Assembly (NCBI RefSeq): GCF_003113895.1
Contig: NZ_BDUD01000001.1
Location: 2,820,712-2,884,711 of the forward strand
Reading direction: 5' to 3'
Length of the DNA stretch: 64,000 nucleotides
Origin: Nostoc commune NIES-4072
GTDB taxonomy: Bacteria; Cyanobacteriota; Cyanobacteriia; Cyanobacteriales; Nostocaceae
The translations under genes and the position numbers were made by a program. Positions 38,190-46,402 of the stretch are shown here, one piece after another. A model generated the notes under the pieces. That model had not been told where the DNA came from. It saw nothing but the letters and a program-made list of their open reading frames with translations, and ran no database searches. The first letter of the stretch is position 1, and every line of letters begins with the position of its first letter.

Positions 38190-39344
38190 ATGGATTATCA
38201 AATTGTTCATGCTGTTGAAGGACGGATTCGCATTCGGATTCCCTTATTAGCTGAGGAAGCAGAGTATGCCAGTAAATTGCAAAAGCGGGTTGAGTCCTTG
38301 AACTATGTTACCGATGTTCGGATTAACCCTCTAGCTGAGTCAATGGTTGTCACTTATAAATATAAGTTTGTTTCATGTACTGTGATGCAGACTCATCTTC
38401 AAGAAGCGATCGCACAAGTGGCTTCTCCACAGTCCCAGTCTGCACCTGCTGCACCGGAACTAGCAGTAGTAGAAGAGAAATCATCGGGAGTTTCAACAGG
38501 AGTTTTACAAGAGTCGTTTGCTTATAGGGGGGAAGAGGTTAACCCAGATAAAGACCCTTGGGAAGATGAGACGACTCCAGCAATTGAGCCACCCAGCAAT
38601 GAAGTCCAAGCAGATTTATCTACGCCACAGATATCAACGGTTGAGGACGCCCAAACCAAGGATGAGTTAGTAGATACTGTTACAGAGCAAGCAAATTCTG
38701 ATGTAACACCGTTGCAAACATCAGCTTTAGCAAGGCGTTTAGACGTACATCCTAAAGCTTTAAGCCGATATAAGTCAAAGCCTGACTTTAGCCAATGGAG
38801 CCAGAAAAAAGACCCAAACAGCATTGCTTGGACTTATGATAGTGTCTCAAAAATCTTTTGCCCAACGGAGCTAACTGTAACTACAGATCAGTCTAATCCT
38901 GAAGAACAAAGGATGCAGACGGAAGTAGAAAAAGTTGGAAGTGAAGTGCTAGGTGAAGTAGTTGGAGGAATTGTTGGCGAAACTGTAGGGGGTATACTTG
39001 CAGGGCCGATAGGAATGGTTGTTGGTGAAGAAGTTGGCACTGTCGCGGGTGCAATCTTGGGAGAGGATTTAGGTAAAGAAGCCGAACATGTCAATTACCT
39101 AGAGGCAGAAAAGTACCCTGAACTAGAAGCGCAAGAACAAACAGAAGTTTCGGCGGGTGAAACAACAGGAGAAAAAATTGGTGAGACTGTGGGAGAAATT
39201 GTTGGTGAGGTTTTATTGGGACAAGAGGGTGGAGTAATTGGTAAAGATATGGGCGAAAAAATTGGCTCGGCTGTTACAGAAATACTTGAGAAAGAAGTAA
39301 TAGTGAACAGAGAGTCTGGTGAACAAGAATCTGATCAAAATTAG
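38190..39344 (+). CDS. CoBaHMA domain + glycine-zipper protein (calcyanin-like architecture)
   Basis: 384 residues from ATG 38190. Residues 1-75 form the HMA-like domain shared with three ATPases here (YQIVHAVEGRIRIRIP, then YVTDVRINPLAESMVVTY); it has no CxxC, so it is not a classical metal carrier. Residues 76-175 are acidic and probably disordered. Residues 178-225 carry a helical module (SALARRLDVHPKALSRYKSK, then PDFSQWSQKKDP). Two glycine-zipper segments follow: 250-295 (GEVVGGIVGETVGGILAGPI, then GMVVGEEVGTVAGAILG) and 322-362 (GEKIGETVGEIVGEVL, then GGVIGKDMGEKIGSAV). Calcyanin, as I recall it, has an N-terminal CoBaHMA domain and three long glycine zippers. This one has two plus an extra module, so it is a relative at best. 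It sits between CAX and P-type ATPase genes. Confidence 0.85.
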   Translation: MDYQIVHAVEGRIRIRIPLLAEEAEYASKLQKRVESLNYVTDVRINPLAESMVVTYKYKFVSCTVMQTHLQEAIAQVASPQSQSAPAAPELAVVEEKSSGVSTGVLQESFAYRGEEVNPDKDPWEDETTPAIEPPSNEVQADLSTPQISTVEDAQTKDELVDTVTEQANSDVTPLQTSALARRLDVHPKALSRYKSKPDFSQWSQKKDPNSIAWTYDSVSKIFCPTELTVTTDQSNPEEQRMQTEVEKVGSEVLGEVVGGIVGETVGGILAGPIGMVVGEEVGTVAGAILGEDLGKEAEHVNYLEAEKYPELEAQEQTEVSAGETTGEKIGETVGEIVGEVLLGQEGGVIGKDMGEKIGSAVTEILEKEVIVNRESGEQESDQN

Positions 39345-39407
39345 TTACTTTAGGAGCGCTCTAGGAGAGCTTGCAAGTGTTGACAGCCAATGAAGAATTA
39401 AATGAGG

Positions 39408-39524
39408 CTACCACATTTGCACCGGCTCTGCTTGGATATTGCAACGATCTATACCGTAAACAAAAACTCCTCCAGTCTCAATCTTGTAAACCCAGCCGTG
39501 GAGGCTTATTTCCCCTTTATGAAG
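39408..39524 (-). pseudogene. Relic of a second CcaA-type beta-carbonic anhydrase
   Basis: A 38-residue stretch reads LHKGEISLHGWVYKIETGG and FVYGIDRCNIQAEPVQMW before a stop. It aligns with the CcaA region KLYQGKLNIYAWIYQIETGE in the intact gene at 16459, just after the catalytic fold. The upstream part of the gene is absent; a MITE (39531-39624) begins next to the break. It is too short to function, but shows that a carbonic anhydrase once lay beside the glycine-zipper gene. Confidence 0.72.
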
Positions 39525-39530
39525 TTTATA

Positions 39531-39624
39531 CCAATTCAAATAATGTTTGCGACACATCAATTATTTGTAAGGGCACAACAATGTTGTGCCCCTACCCATC
39601 TGTCACATTCTTTTTTCAAATTGG
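39531..39624. mobile_element. 94-bp MITE with TA duplication
   Basis: The ends CCAATTCAAAT and TTTCAAATTGG are flanked by TA on both sides (39529-39530, 39625-39626), as for Tc1/IS630-type elements. The inside is a hairpin GGGCACAAC / GTTGTGCCC. It abuts the carbonic anhydrase relic. Confidence 0.7.
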
Positions 39625-39779
39625 TATTGGAGGAATTATTGGATGTTTTTTGAAATAATTGGTTTGAAATTTATGTAAACCAGCAAACAACTTTTTCATT
39701 ATTCAAAAAACTCCAATAATGATCCAAAAAATAAATTTTGCAGATTTATGATGAAAAATCTTCTAAGCTAAACCGCATC

Positions 39780-39899
39780 CAATACTTGTCGGGTTTTGGG
39801 GAAAAGGGGAAGGGGAAAGAAAAACCTTTAACCTAAACCCAGTAACCTTTTCCTTGAACCCAATGCCGAGTTAAAAATGCTTTACCCAAGCAGTATTGA
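39780..39899. mobile_element. MITE, copy 2 of the CAATACT family
   Basis: The ends CAATACTTGTCGGGT and ACCCAAGCAGTATTG. Flanks AACCGCATC (39771-39779) and AACCACATC (39900-39908) differ at one base, an aged 9-bp duplication. The sequence is collinear with 16108-16236. The surrounding 39.63-40.2 kb holds further short inverted repeats and no gene. Confidence 0.78.
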
Positions 39900-40221
39900 A
39901 ACCACATCTAGTTTGCATATTTAAAATTTATATAATATCATGTCCGGCTGATTAGTTATAATTTCTGCATCTGTGCAAAAACCTAGAAATTCTTTCTCCC
40001 CCTGCCCCCTTGCACGCTTAATAATAAGTCTTTAACCGGACACGATATAACTCTTGTGGGGTGGGCAACATGAGCGCCGTAATTATGCAATTTTATTTGT
40101 GGAACAGCTTACCAATTCTATGTAAAGATGCGCTTAATTCTACCTCCCTATAGTCCCGGTCAGGGGAGGACGCCGAAGGCGGGAGTTAGATATAGTACAA
40201 CTTCATAGAGAAACGGTGTTA

Positions 40222-40584
40222 CTAAGTAAACCTACTGCTAATTAGTTCTATGGCATCTTTGAGTTGTTCTTTGTATCGCCAAACACAGCCGCCATAGATC
40301 ATTTTTCCATCAGAATCAGCTAAAAATATATAATCGTCTCTAAAAAATGGGCTTGTCCAGGTTTTAACTACAGTGCCATCTCTGAGGATAAACTTAGACT
40401 GAGAATGTTTAATCAAGTTTGGGCGGCAATATGCAATTCTAGGTACAGTTGCTAAAATCTGCATAACTGCTGCTGTTGTTGTGGCGATTGGTTGTGAAGA
40501 TATCCACTTTTCGTCTTCTATTTTAGAACCCCATTTACCAATCTTAAATTTTGAGAATGGAATTTGTGGAAATATGTTTACCAT
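40222..40584 (-). CDS. Hypothetical protein
   Basis: 120 residues. FILRDGTVVKTWTSPFFRDD then YIFLADSDGKMIYGGCVWRY look like a small beta-rich fold; the end KEQLKDAIELISSRF is helical. A start ATG is preceded by a plausible purine stretch. I know no family. It lies between repeat-rich spacers in the transport island. Confidence 0.5.
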   Translation of the reverse strand: MVNIFPQIPFSKFKIGKWGSKIEDEKWISSQPIATTTAAVMQILATVPRIAYCRPNLIKHSQSKFILRDGTVVKTWTSPFFRDDYIFLADSDGKMIYGGCVWRYKEQLKDAIELISSRFT

Positions 40585-40634
40585 GATTAGCCTTCCATCA
40601 CTATATAGGTAGAAGAAAATTAAAAATTCTCTTT

Positions 40635-40722
40635 AGACATCTCCAGAAATTAATTATGCGTTACCTGAAACCCTTGTAGAGACGTTGCATTGCAACGTCT
40701 CTACAATCATTTTCGGAGATGT
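40635..40722. repeat. Nested palindromic repeat (MITE-like)
   Basis: The outer arms AGACATCTCC (40635) and GGAGATGTCT (ending 40722) enclose the 27-bp palindrome TAGAGACGTTGCA/TGCAACGTCTCTA (40677-40703) also seen at 36326. No coding capacity. Confidence 0.7.
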
Positions 40723-41020
40723 CTTTTGTGTCCTATGTCCAAGAAGTTTTTTCACCCCGGTTGTAGAGCAGCCGGGGTGATGGATAATCTGCCTGTACAT
40801 CAAGTACTGGAGATTTGACTATCAATTCGGTGAACAGTTATCAGTTGCAAACTGCGTATGCTAGGAAAGGAGCAACTCGAATGGAGACACTGATAACTAT
40901 TAAAAATTTGTAGATTGAGCAAGTGTGTTGCTTTGCATGACACAATTTTTTTGATTTGTTAGGTTGAACTCAGTTCAACCTAAACTAAAAACTACATCAT
41001 TAGTTAGTGATGAGAGTATG

Positions 41021-41257
41021 TTAATTCTCACACTTATTTGGGTTCAACGTTGCGATACTTGCTGTCATCTCACTTGTCAAGCACGCTCGCTCTGAAACTT
41101 GCAATAATTTACTGTGAGGCAGTGTAACGTCAAGAATAAAGAATAGCAGCAGCAAACCCAAGGGGCCAAGGGCAAGAGCGAATGCTAATTTACGCACGTT
41201 TAAGAAATCTGGATTATCAAGCATGATGTCTCTTTGAGAGAAAGTAGTTGTTGTCAT
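41021..41257 (-). CDS. Small single-helix membrane protein
   Basis: 78 residues from ATG 41257 (TTG one codon earlier is less likely). A soluble N-terminus (SQRDIMLDNPDFLNVRK) precedes one helix (LAFALALGPLGLLLLFFILD) and a 35-residue tail with two Cys. No family recognised. Confidence 0.5.
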   Translation of the reverse strand: MTTTTFSQRDIMLDNPDFLNVRKLAFALALGPLGLLLLFFILDVTLPHSKLLQVSERACLTSEMTASIATLNPNKCEN

Positions 41258-42252
41258 CAATAGCAGTTACCGGCGTTGCTGAACGACGGTATGGTTTGCC
41301 CACGCTCCAGATACACAGAGAAGGTTAATATAGCGTTGTGCAACATATTCTCATCCCCCCCTTATAGGCCACCGTGTATATACAAGTATGTTTCCAAGCA
41401 ATGTGATAGTTTGCTAGGTTATCCACAATCTACAAAAACCCCACCCTCGCTTTTTACTGTACAAAAACCTTTACCTCTCCTTAAGCAACTACGGTGTATA
41501 CACAAGTCTGAAAATAGCTGATTAACTGAGGTTTTAGCGTTAGTTTTACCCCACCCTAACCCTCCCCTTATCAAGGAAACTAAATTTTCTGTTTCCCTCA
41601 TCAATAAAAGGGATTAAGGGGCCTAATTCGACTTGTTTGTACACCACACCGTATTTAGGCAAGGAGAGAGATTTCTCTAGGATATGGTGAAGGGGAGCAA
41701 CGCGATTTTGTGAGGTGCTAAAATCTGGGACGTATATAGCTTGTTTCAGGATGCGATCGCAACTAAAAAACCAGATTTTGTTGAGAATATAGGGGTGTAA
41801 TTGAGAACTAAACCCCGATCTCACTTTTTCGCGTTGCTCCCTGGTGAAGTTTTCCAAAAATTTTGGCTAATTGAACCACTTTGTCTATACATCGTAGCTC
41901 CTTATAGGAGAGAGTCTTTAAGAATTTCTCCCCTTCAATTCTTGATTTAGCAACGCCTATCTATAGAAATTGCATCTATAGAATAACTGCCATATTCCGC
42001 AAAATCTTTAATCTTAGAAAAATAAAGACTGACGACTGACCGAAAAGGGGTGTAAGAGTTTGAGAATATAAGGTTTAGGGAAAGGCTATGTAACCCCAAG
42101 ACTCAAAAGGTTTGAGCTGCCTCAATTTAATTAATGGAGTTACCTTACACCTCTACACTCTGACTCCTTCACACTCCCATTTTTTCGACTAAACAACAAG
42201 TCATCAGCCTTTGTAACTTTTCAGAACTGAGCAACTGTTTACTCTTTAGGGC
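41258..42252. other. Intergenic with repeats, no convincing gene
   Basis: Apart from the MITE at 41693-41841 I see only short frames without protein character and two copies of CGGTGTATACACAAG / CCGTGTATATACAAG-like sequence near 41370 and 41490. The proposed minus frames here run through the MITE. Confidence 0.45.
41693..41841. mobile_element. 149-bp MITE (GGGAGCAACGCG ends) with perfect 8-bp target duplication
   Basis: The ends GGGAGCAACGCGA and CGCGTTGCTCCC are inverted. TGGTGAAG flanks both sides (41685-41692, 41842-41849). This copy defines the family also present as 3980-4185 and as the arms at 8313 and 9754, and shows that it transposes with an 8-bp duplication. Confidence 0.9.
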
Positions 42253-42564
42253 TTACCCAATCGTTACCTCACGGGGAGCTACTTCACTTGTGCCATTCTT
42301 GGAAGACCTGATATCAGATTTGGCTTCTGCAATTAAATCCTGGAAGGATTCGGAAGCTTCAGCAGCGCTAGCTTGCACTTTGTCAAAGGCTTGGAAAACC
42401 CAAACTAATCCAGTCTTAGCTGTCGATCGCGCTGAGTCAGATAAATTGCTACCCGTCGCAGCATCTACAGCACCAACAATAGGGGCAATAGCTAGTGCGC
42501 CAACACCAATTACCGCAGCAGTCATTGGCTCTAGTCCTAGCAATAAAGCTTCTAGTTCAAACAT
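42253..42564 (-). CDS. DUF5132-like membrane-anchored helical protein
   Basis: 103 residues. An N-terminal segment EALLLGLEPMTAAVIGVGAL (then AIAPIVGAV) forms one Gly/Ala-rich membrane helix. A long amphipathic helix follows (VWVFQAFDKVQASAAEASES, then FQDLIAEAKSDI) with the GLEP start typical of DUF5132. GGAG lies 9 bases before the ATG. DUF5132 genes often neighbour HMA-domain P-type ATPases. A scaffold role like that of mycobacterial PacL (DUF1490) proteins is an analogy, not shown here. It lacks the PacL-type metal motif. Confidence 0.75.
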   Translation of the reverse strand: MFELEALLLGLEPMTAAVIGVGALAIAPIVGAVDAATGSNLSDSARSTAKTGLVWVFQAFDKVQASAAEASESFQDLIAEAKSDIRSSKNGTSEVAPREVTIG

Positions 42565-43398
42565 TCTATATAGTCTCCAAAAAAGGTATATCGCTAATCA
42601 TGATTCGTATTTGCCACCATGCGCTACATGTGACGGTATCGATTTCCAAACATCATCAGGTCTGAGTTGGCTTTACCTCATTAAACCATGTATGGAAAAT
42701 GGAAACTTAATACCGCACACCCTAGACGGTGGTTGTACGAAATATATTAGCAGGTAGGAAGAATCTCTTCTTGAATTAGATTCTACATCCATACCTACCA
42801 ATGATACAAGTAATTAAAATGCTCTATTCATGAAAAATTGTTAAGTCTATAAATATTAGTCAGTATATCTATACATACTATTACAGTAAATTGTAACTTT
42901 ACTTAATAATACTAGTAGTGTTATCAGGTATGTGTCATCTATGGCGATCGCTCAAAGTGCTATGTCTCCAGCATTTATGGCACAATGTTAATGGTTATGC
43001 AACCTCTCAAATCAGGTAAGATTAATAGCTTTTCGTTATAGCATCAGTAATGAGTGATGATTGATATTGTTAATAAAATACTAAGTAAAAATGAGTTGAG
43101 ATATTTTTGTTATTTTGAAGCTCATATCATATAATCTTTTTAAGCGTAACCAGATTTTGTACTCTTCTCTCATAGTGAACACCAACAGCTATTAAGTATT
43201 TACGGCATTAATGTATCATTAATAGCCCGTAATTGTAATAGACAAGCAATAATTTACTGAATTTAATAGGCTTTTTGATGGCTGGTGTCCATAATGTCGC
43301 TTTCTTGATAGTTAGGAAGCGATCGCCCAGCCAAATATCAACTAAGACCTGTTAAAACAGCATTTCATATTCAGAAACATAGATGAGATGTAAAAACT
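42565..43398. other. Intergenic, no gene seen
   Basis: A spacer of 830 bp separating the minus-strand DUF5132 gene from the plus-strand DUF1345 pair; it must hold divergent promoters. AT-rich with one HIP1 site; only a 16-codon frame at 42941. No repeat of note. Confidence 0.45.
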
Positions 43399-44169
43399 GT
43401 GAAAACTACACAACACAAGACACCTGATCCTGAACCCCATCAAAATACTAAATCTCCTCTGAAGTCGAAGAGTAGAGTATTGATAACCGGTCTTTCAATT
43501 GGGCATAGTTTGTCGCATTTAGATTCAAAAAGCCGCCTGGGGTTAAGTATTATGTTGGCAATGACAGTTTTTTTACGACTGCCAAATACCATACATTTAG
43601 CCAATCGCATCCTCACAGCTTGGATTTTAGGAGTTTTCTGCTTTTTGACATTAGTAGTATTAATGATGTGCAGTGCAACTCCCCAAAAAACGCGTTATCG
43701 CGCTCAACGTCAAGAAGCCCAACATTTAGCTATTTTTATTTTAGTAGTCATTACTGCCTGTACAAGTATCTTTGCGATTGGGCTAATGCAAGCAATTAAC
43801 GACAGCAAAAATATTCCTGAATCTGCCTTAGCACTGCAAATTGCGCTGTCTTTAGTAGCTGTTATCTGTTCTTGGTTTCTGACTCACACTATGTTTGCGC
43901 TTCACTATGCCACCTGCTACTACCATCCAGATTTCTTGAACGAGGAGATAGGATATGTTGGCGGTTTGAGTTTTCCAGGGGATGAGTTACCTGACTACTG
44001 GGACTTTATGTATTTCTCTTTCACTATCGGCATGACAGCTCAAACCTCAGATGTTTCGCTTCCAGCTCTCGGAATGCGAAGGCTTGCTATAGGACATGCA
44101 ATGATTTCTTTTTTCTTCTACATGGTGATTTTAGCTTCGAGCGTGAATGTGGCATCGGGGCTGATTTAA
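43399..44169 (+). CDS. DUF1345 membrane protein, copy 1
   Basis: 256 residues starting at GTG. A charged 45-residue N-terminus precedes five membrane helices. Family motifs are AQRQEAQHLAIFILV, TMFALHYATCYY, and the re-entrant PDYWDFMYFSFTIGMTAQTS, reminiscent of a pore loop, with a final VILASSVNVASGLI. The function of the family is unknown. It is followed 34 bp later by a paralogue; the pair probably forms one transcript. Confidence 0.9.
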   Translation: MKTTQHKTPDPEPHQNTKSPLKSKSRVLITGLSIGHSLSHLDSKSRLGLSIMLAMTVFLRLPNTIHLANRILTAWILGVFCFLTLVVLMMCSATPQKTRYRAQRQEAQHLAIFILVVITACTSIFAIGLMQAINDSKNIPESALALQIALSLVAVICSWFLTHTMFALHYATCYYHPDFLNEEIGYVGGLSFPGDELPDYWDFMYFSFTIGMTAQTSDVSLPALGMRRLAIGHAMISFFFYMVILASSVNVASGLI

Positions 44170-44203
44170 ACCGATGGATTAATGATGATTGGGAGAAAAA
44201 GTT

Positions 44204-44863
44204 ATGGAATTTGGCATTTTACTTAGTCTGATTGAAAATTCTAAACCTCGTTTGCTGTTATCGTTGGTACTGGCCGGGGTTGTTTTTCTGCTACTATCGC
44301 CTGCAAGCTTGGAATTTCGCCTGCTTGCTGCTTGGGATACGGGAGTTTTATGTTTTTTAATACTAGTGGGTTTAATGATGATTGGCGCAAATCATCAACA
44401 AACACGTCATTGTGCACAGCGACAGGAAATTGACCATTTGGCAGTTTTTATTTTGGTTGTTTTTATAGCTTTTGCTAGTTTGTTTGTTATTGCAGCAGTG
44501 CTAGCAAAACATAAAGATAGTTTTACTCCTGAGGTTGGGCTATCCATAGTGGCAATTATCTGCTCTTGGCTGTTGATGCAAACTACTTTTGTGCTGCATT
44601 ATGCCGCATTTTATTACCGTAAGCATTCCTTTGCTCCAAAAGCAGAATATATAGGAGGGCTAGATTTCTCCAGTGGGGAACCGCCTGACTATTTGGACTT
44701 TATGTATTTCACATTTACTCTGGGTATGACCTCCCAGACTTCGGATACAGCACTTGTCTCATCTGCCATGCGACGACTAGCTTTAGGACATACAGTGATG
44801 TCGTTCTTTTTCTACAGCGTCATTCTTACTCTAACGATCAGCATTATTTCTGGACTGATCTAA
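44204..44863 (+). CDS. DUF1345 membrane protein, copy 2
   Basis: 219 residues from ATG 44204 with GGGAGAAAA upstream; the in-frame TTG at 44189 lies before that ribosome site. Same motifs as copy 1 (AQRQEIDHLAVFILVVF, TTFVLHYAAFYYR, PDYLDFMYFTFTLGMTSQTS). Tandem duplication is likely; the two may form a hetero-oligomer. About 45% identical to copy 1 by eye. Confidence 0.9.
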   Translation: MEFGILLSLIENSKPRLLLSLVLAGVVFLLLSPASLEFRLLAAWDTGVLCFLILVGLMMIGANHQQTRHCAQRQEIDHLAVFILVVFIAFASLFVIAAVLAKHKDSFTPEVGLSIVAIICSWLLMQTTFVLHYAAFYYRKHSFAPKAEYIGGLDFSSGEPPDYLDFMYFTFTLGMTSQTSDTALVSSAMRRLALGHTVMSFFFYSVILTLTISIISGLI

Positions 44864-44901
44864 CTCTACTGTTCAACAATTTTCACTTCTTCATCCTTTA
44901 T

Positions 44902-45609
44902 ATGCATATCCTATCTGCTGTATTACTTGCGATCGCAGTTAACGTCGATAATTTTGCGGTTGGTATCGCTTACGGAATTAAAAAACTCCAAATCGGCTGG
45001 GTTACTAACCTATTTATTGGTATAATTTCCGCAGCCGGCACATATCTGGCGATTTCCGTCGGGAATGACATTAGAAATTACTTGTCTGTAAATGTCGCCA
45101 ATGTATTGGGTAGCTTTATCTTGATAGCCGTCGGAATTTGGAGTATCTGGAAAACACTCAAACGCCAACGTCGAAAAGTCAGGATGCGTCAAGAAAGGAG
45201 TTTTTTAGTCGCAGCAGGTTCAAACCGGGCCATATCTAATAGCTCCCACAACGATTTATCACAAGAATTTTCTCAAGAATTCTTGCAAGAGTTTTCTTAC
45301 GAAAAATTCTTGGAACATCCTGAAAAAGCAGATGTAGACCGCTCAGGTTATATTGATGTGCAAGAATCTATTGCTCTGGCGTTTGGCTTGACTCTCAATA
45401 ATTTAGGTTCGGGATTAGGTGGTGGAATTTCTAACTTAAATGTGGTTATTACCTCCTTTTTAGTTTTTACCCTCAGCTTGTTGGGAATATCAGGCGGATA
45501 CTTTCTAGGCGATCGCTTTACGACCAAGATATCTGGACTTCGGGCTGGTATCCTCTCAGCATCTCTGGTTATCATCACTGGGGTGTATGAATATTTCCTT
45601 ATGCCTTAG
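44902..45609 (+). CDS. YtaF/MntP-like membrane transporter with EF-hand loop
   Basis: 235 residues, six membrane helices in two triplets as in MntP-type exporters. Each triplet begins with an Asp/Asn motif (AVNVDNFAVGIAYGIK and GLTLNNLGSGLGGGI; the second has N instead of D). The central cytoplasmic loop carries a repeated S-Q-E-F segment and a canonical EF-hand loop, residues 144-155 (DVDRSGYIDVQE), with D1, D3, S5, G6, I8, D9 and E12 all right. YtaF proteins often carry such a loop. Ca2+ sensing or Ca/Mn transport would fit the island; unproven. It lies 38 bp after the DUF1345 pair. Confidence 0.86.
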   Translation: MHILSAVLLAIAVNVDNFAVGIAYGIKKLQIGWVTNLFIGIISAAGTYLAISVGNDIRNYLSVNVANVLGSFILIAVGIWSIWKTLKRQRRKVRMRQERSFLVAAGSNRAISNSSHNDLSQEFSQEFLQEFSYEKFLEHPEKADVDRSGYIDVQESIALAFGLTLNNLGSGLGGGISNLNVVITSFLVFTLSLLGISGGYFLGDRFTTKISGLRAGILSASLVIITGVYEYFLMP

Positions 45610-45744
45610 CTTTGTGATCATTTTTGGATATCAATAACAGACGGTAATGCTAAAAACACTAAAGAATGTGGATAAGATAAGTCCACATTCCTTAGACCTC
45701 ATATATTTCATGAGTAAATGTTCCTTTTTTGCTAGAGATTTAAC

Positions 45745-46056
45745 TTAACTTCCCAAATATTCCTTAGAATTGGATAACACTCGTCGGTTATTTTGGGGCA
45801 TTAAATCAATCACATTGTTAAAGCTGCTGAAGTAGTCTTGCAGAGCAATGGCAGCAAAACCATGAAATTCGACCCATTCATACTGATAAAAATTAGTAGA
45901 AGTGGTAGAGGTCTTTTCTTGCTGATTCAGAGGAAAAGTAGGAATTGCAATTAATAAAGAAACTTTCTCTTCTCCAAAGGCGTCTTGACCTTCTAGCCTG
46001 ACAGCAGCAATGTAAGTGGTATTAATGATCATATTATCAACTTTAAGAAATGCCAT
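45745..46056 (-). CDS. Conserved hypothetical protein
   Basis: 103 residues from ATG 46056. The pattern MAFLKVDNMIINTTYIAAVR, later QYEWVEFHGFAAIALQDYF and NNVIDLM, is one I associate with small soluble cyanobacterial proteins of unknown function. The beta-rich start resembles a PH-like or DUF-type fold. No catalytic residues are evident. Confidence 0.6.
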   Translation of the reverse strand: MAFLKVDNMIINTTYIAAVRLEGQDAFGEEKVSLLIAIPTFPLNQQEKTSTTSTNFYQYEWVEFHGFAAIALQDYFSSFNNVIDLMPQNNRRVLSNSKEYLGS

Positions 46057-46402
46057 ATTTCCGCACGTCTCCAAGTAAAATGGACGATAGATAATTCTCT
46101 AACTTGTAAATCAAAAATTCAGTCTGCTTGGATTTATTGAAGGTATAATTACGCTCCTTGCTTTATCTACTGAGCCTTATAACGGATTTTTGAAACAAAA
46201 AAACAGCAGCCTCGGTAATTCTAGTGATAGTTATTCCTCACGAATTACGATATTATACACTGCTGGACTTGCAATATTAAAGGAGCGACAGTTCAGTTAT
46301 TCGTAACTCTCGCTTAGTAAAAACTAATCAATTGTGTTGACTTTTGATAGTTGACAGTTGACTGTCAATATAGACAATAGGATATTTTGTATTTGAAAGC
46401 CT

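Noticed and set aside
39371..39658. Two plus-strand frames after the glycine-zipper gene
   Set aside because: They run antisense through the carbonic anhydrase relic and a MITE; composition fits neither family nor signal peptide.
41419..41857. Minus-strand frames of 61 and 103 codons
   Set aside because: One reads through the 149-bp MITE, the other is low-information sequence; neither has a start site with a ribosome binding signal.
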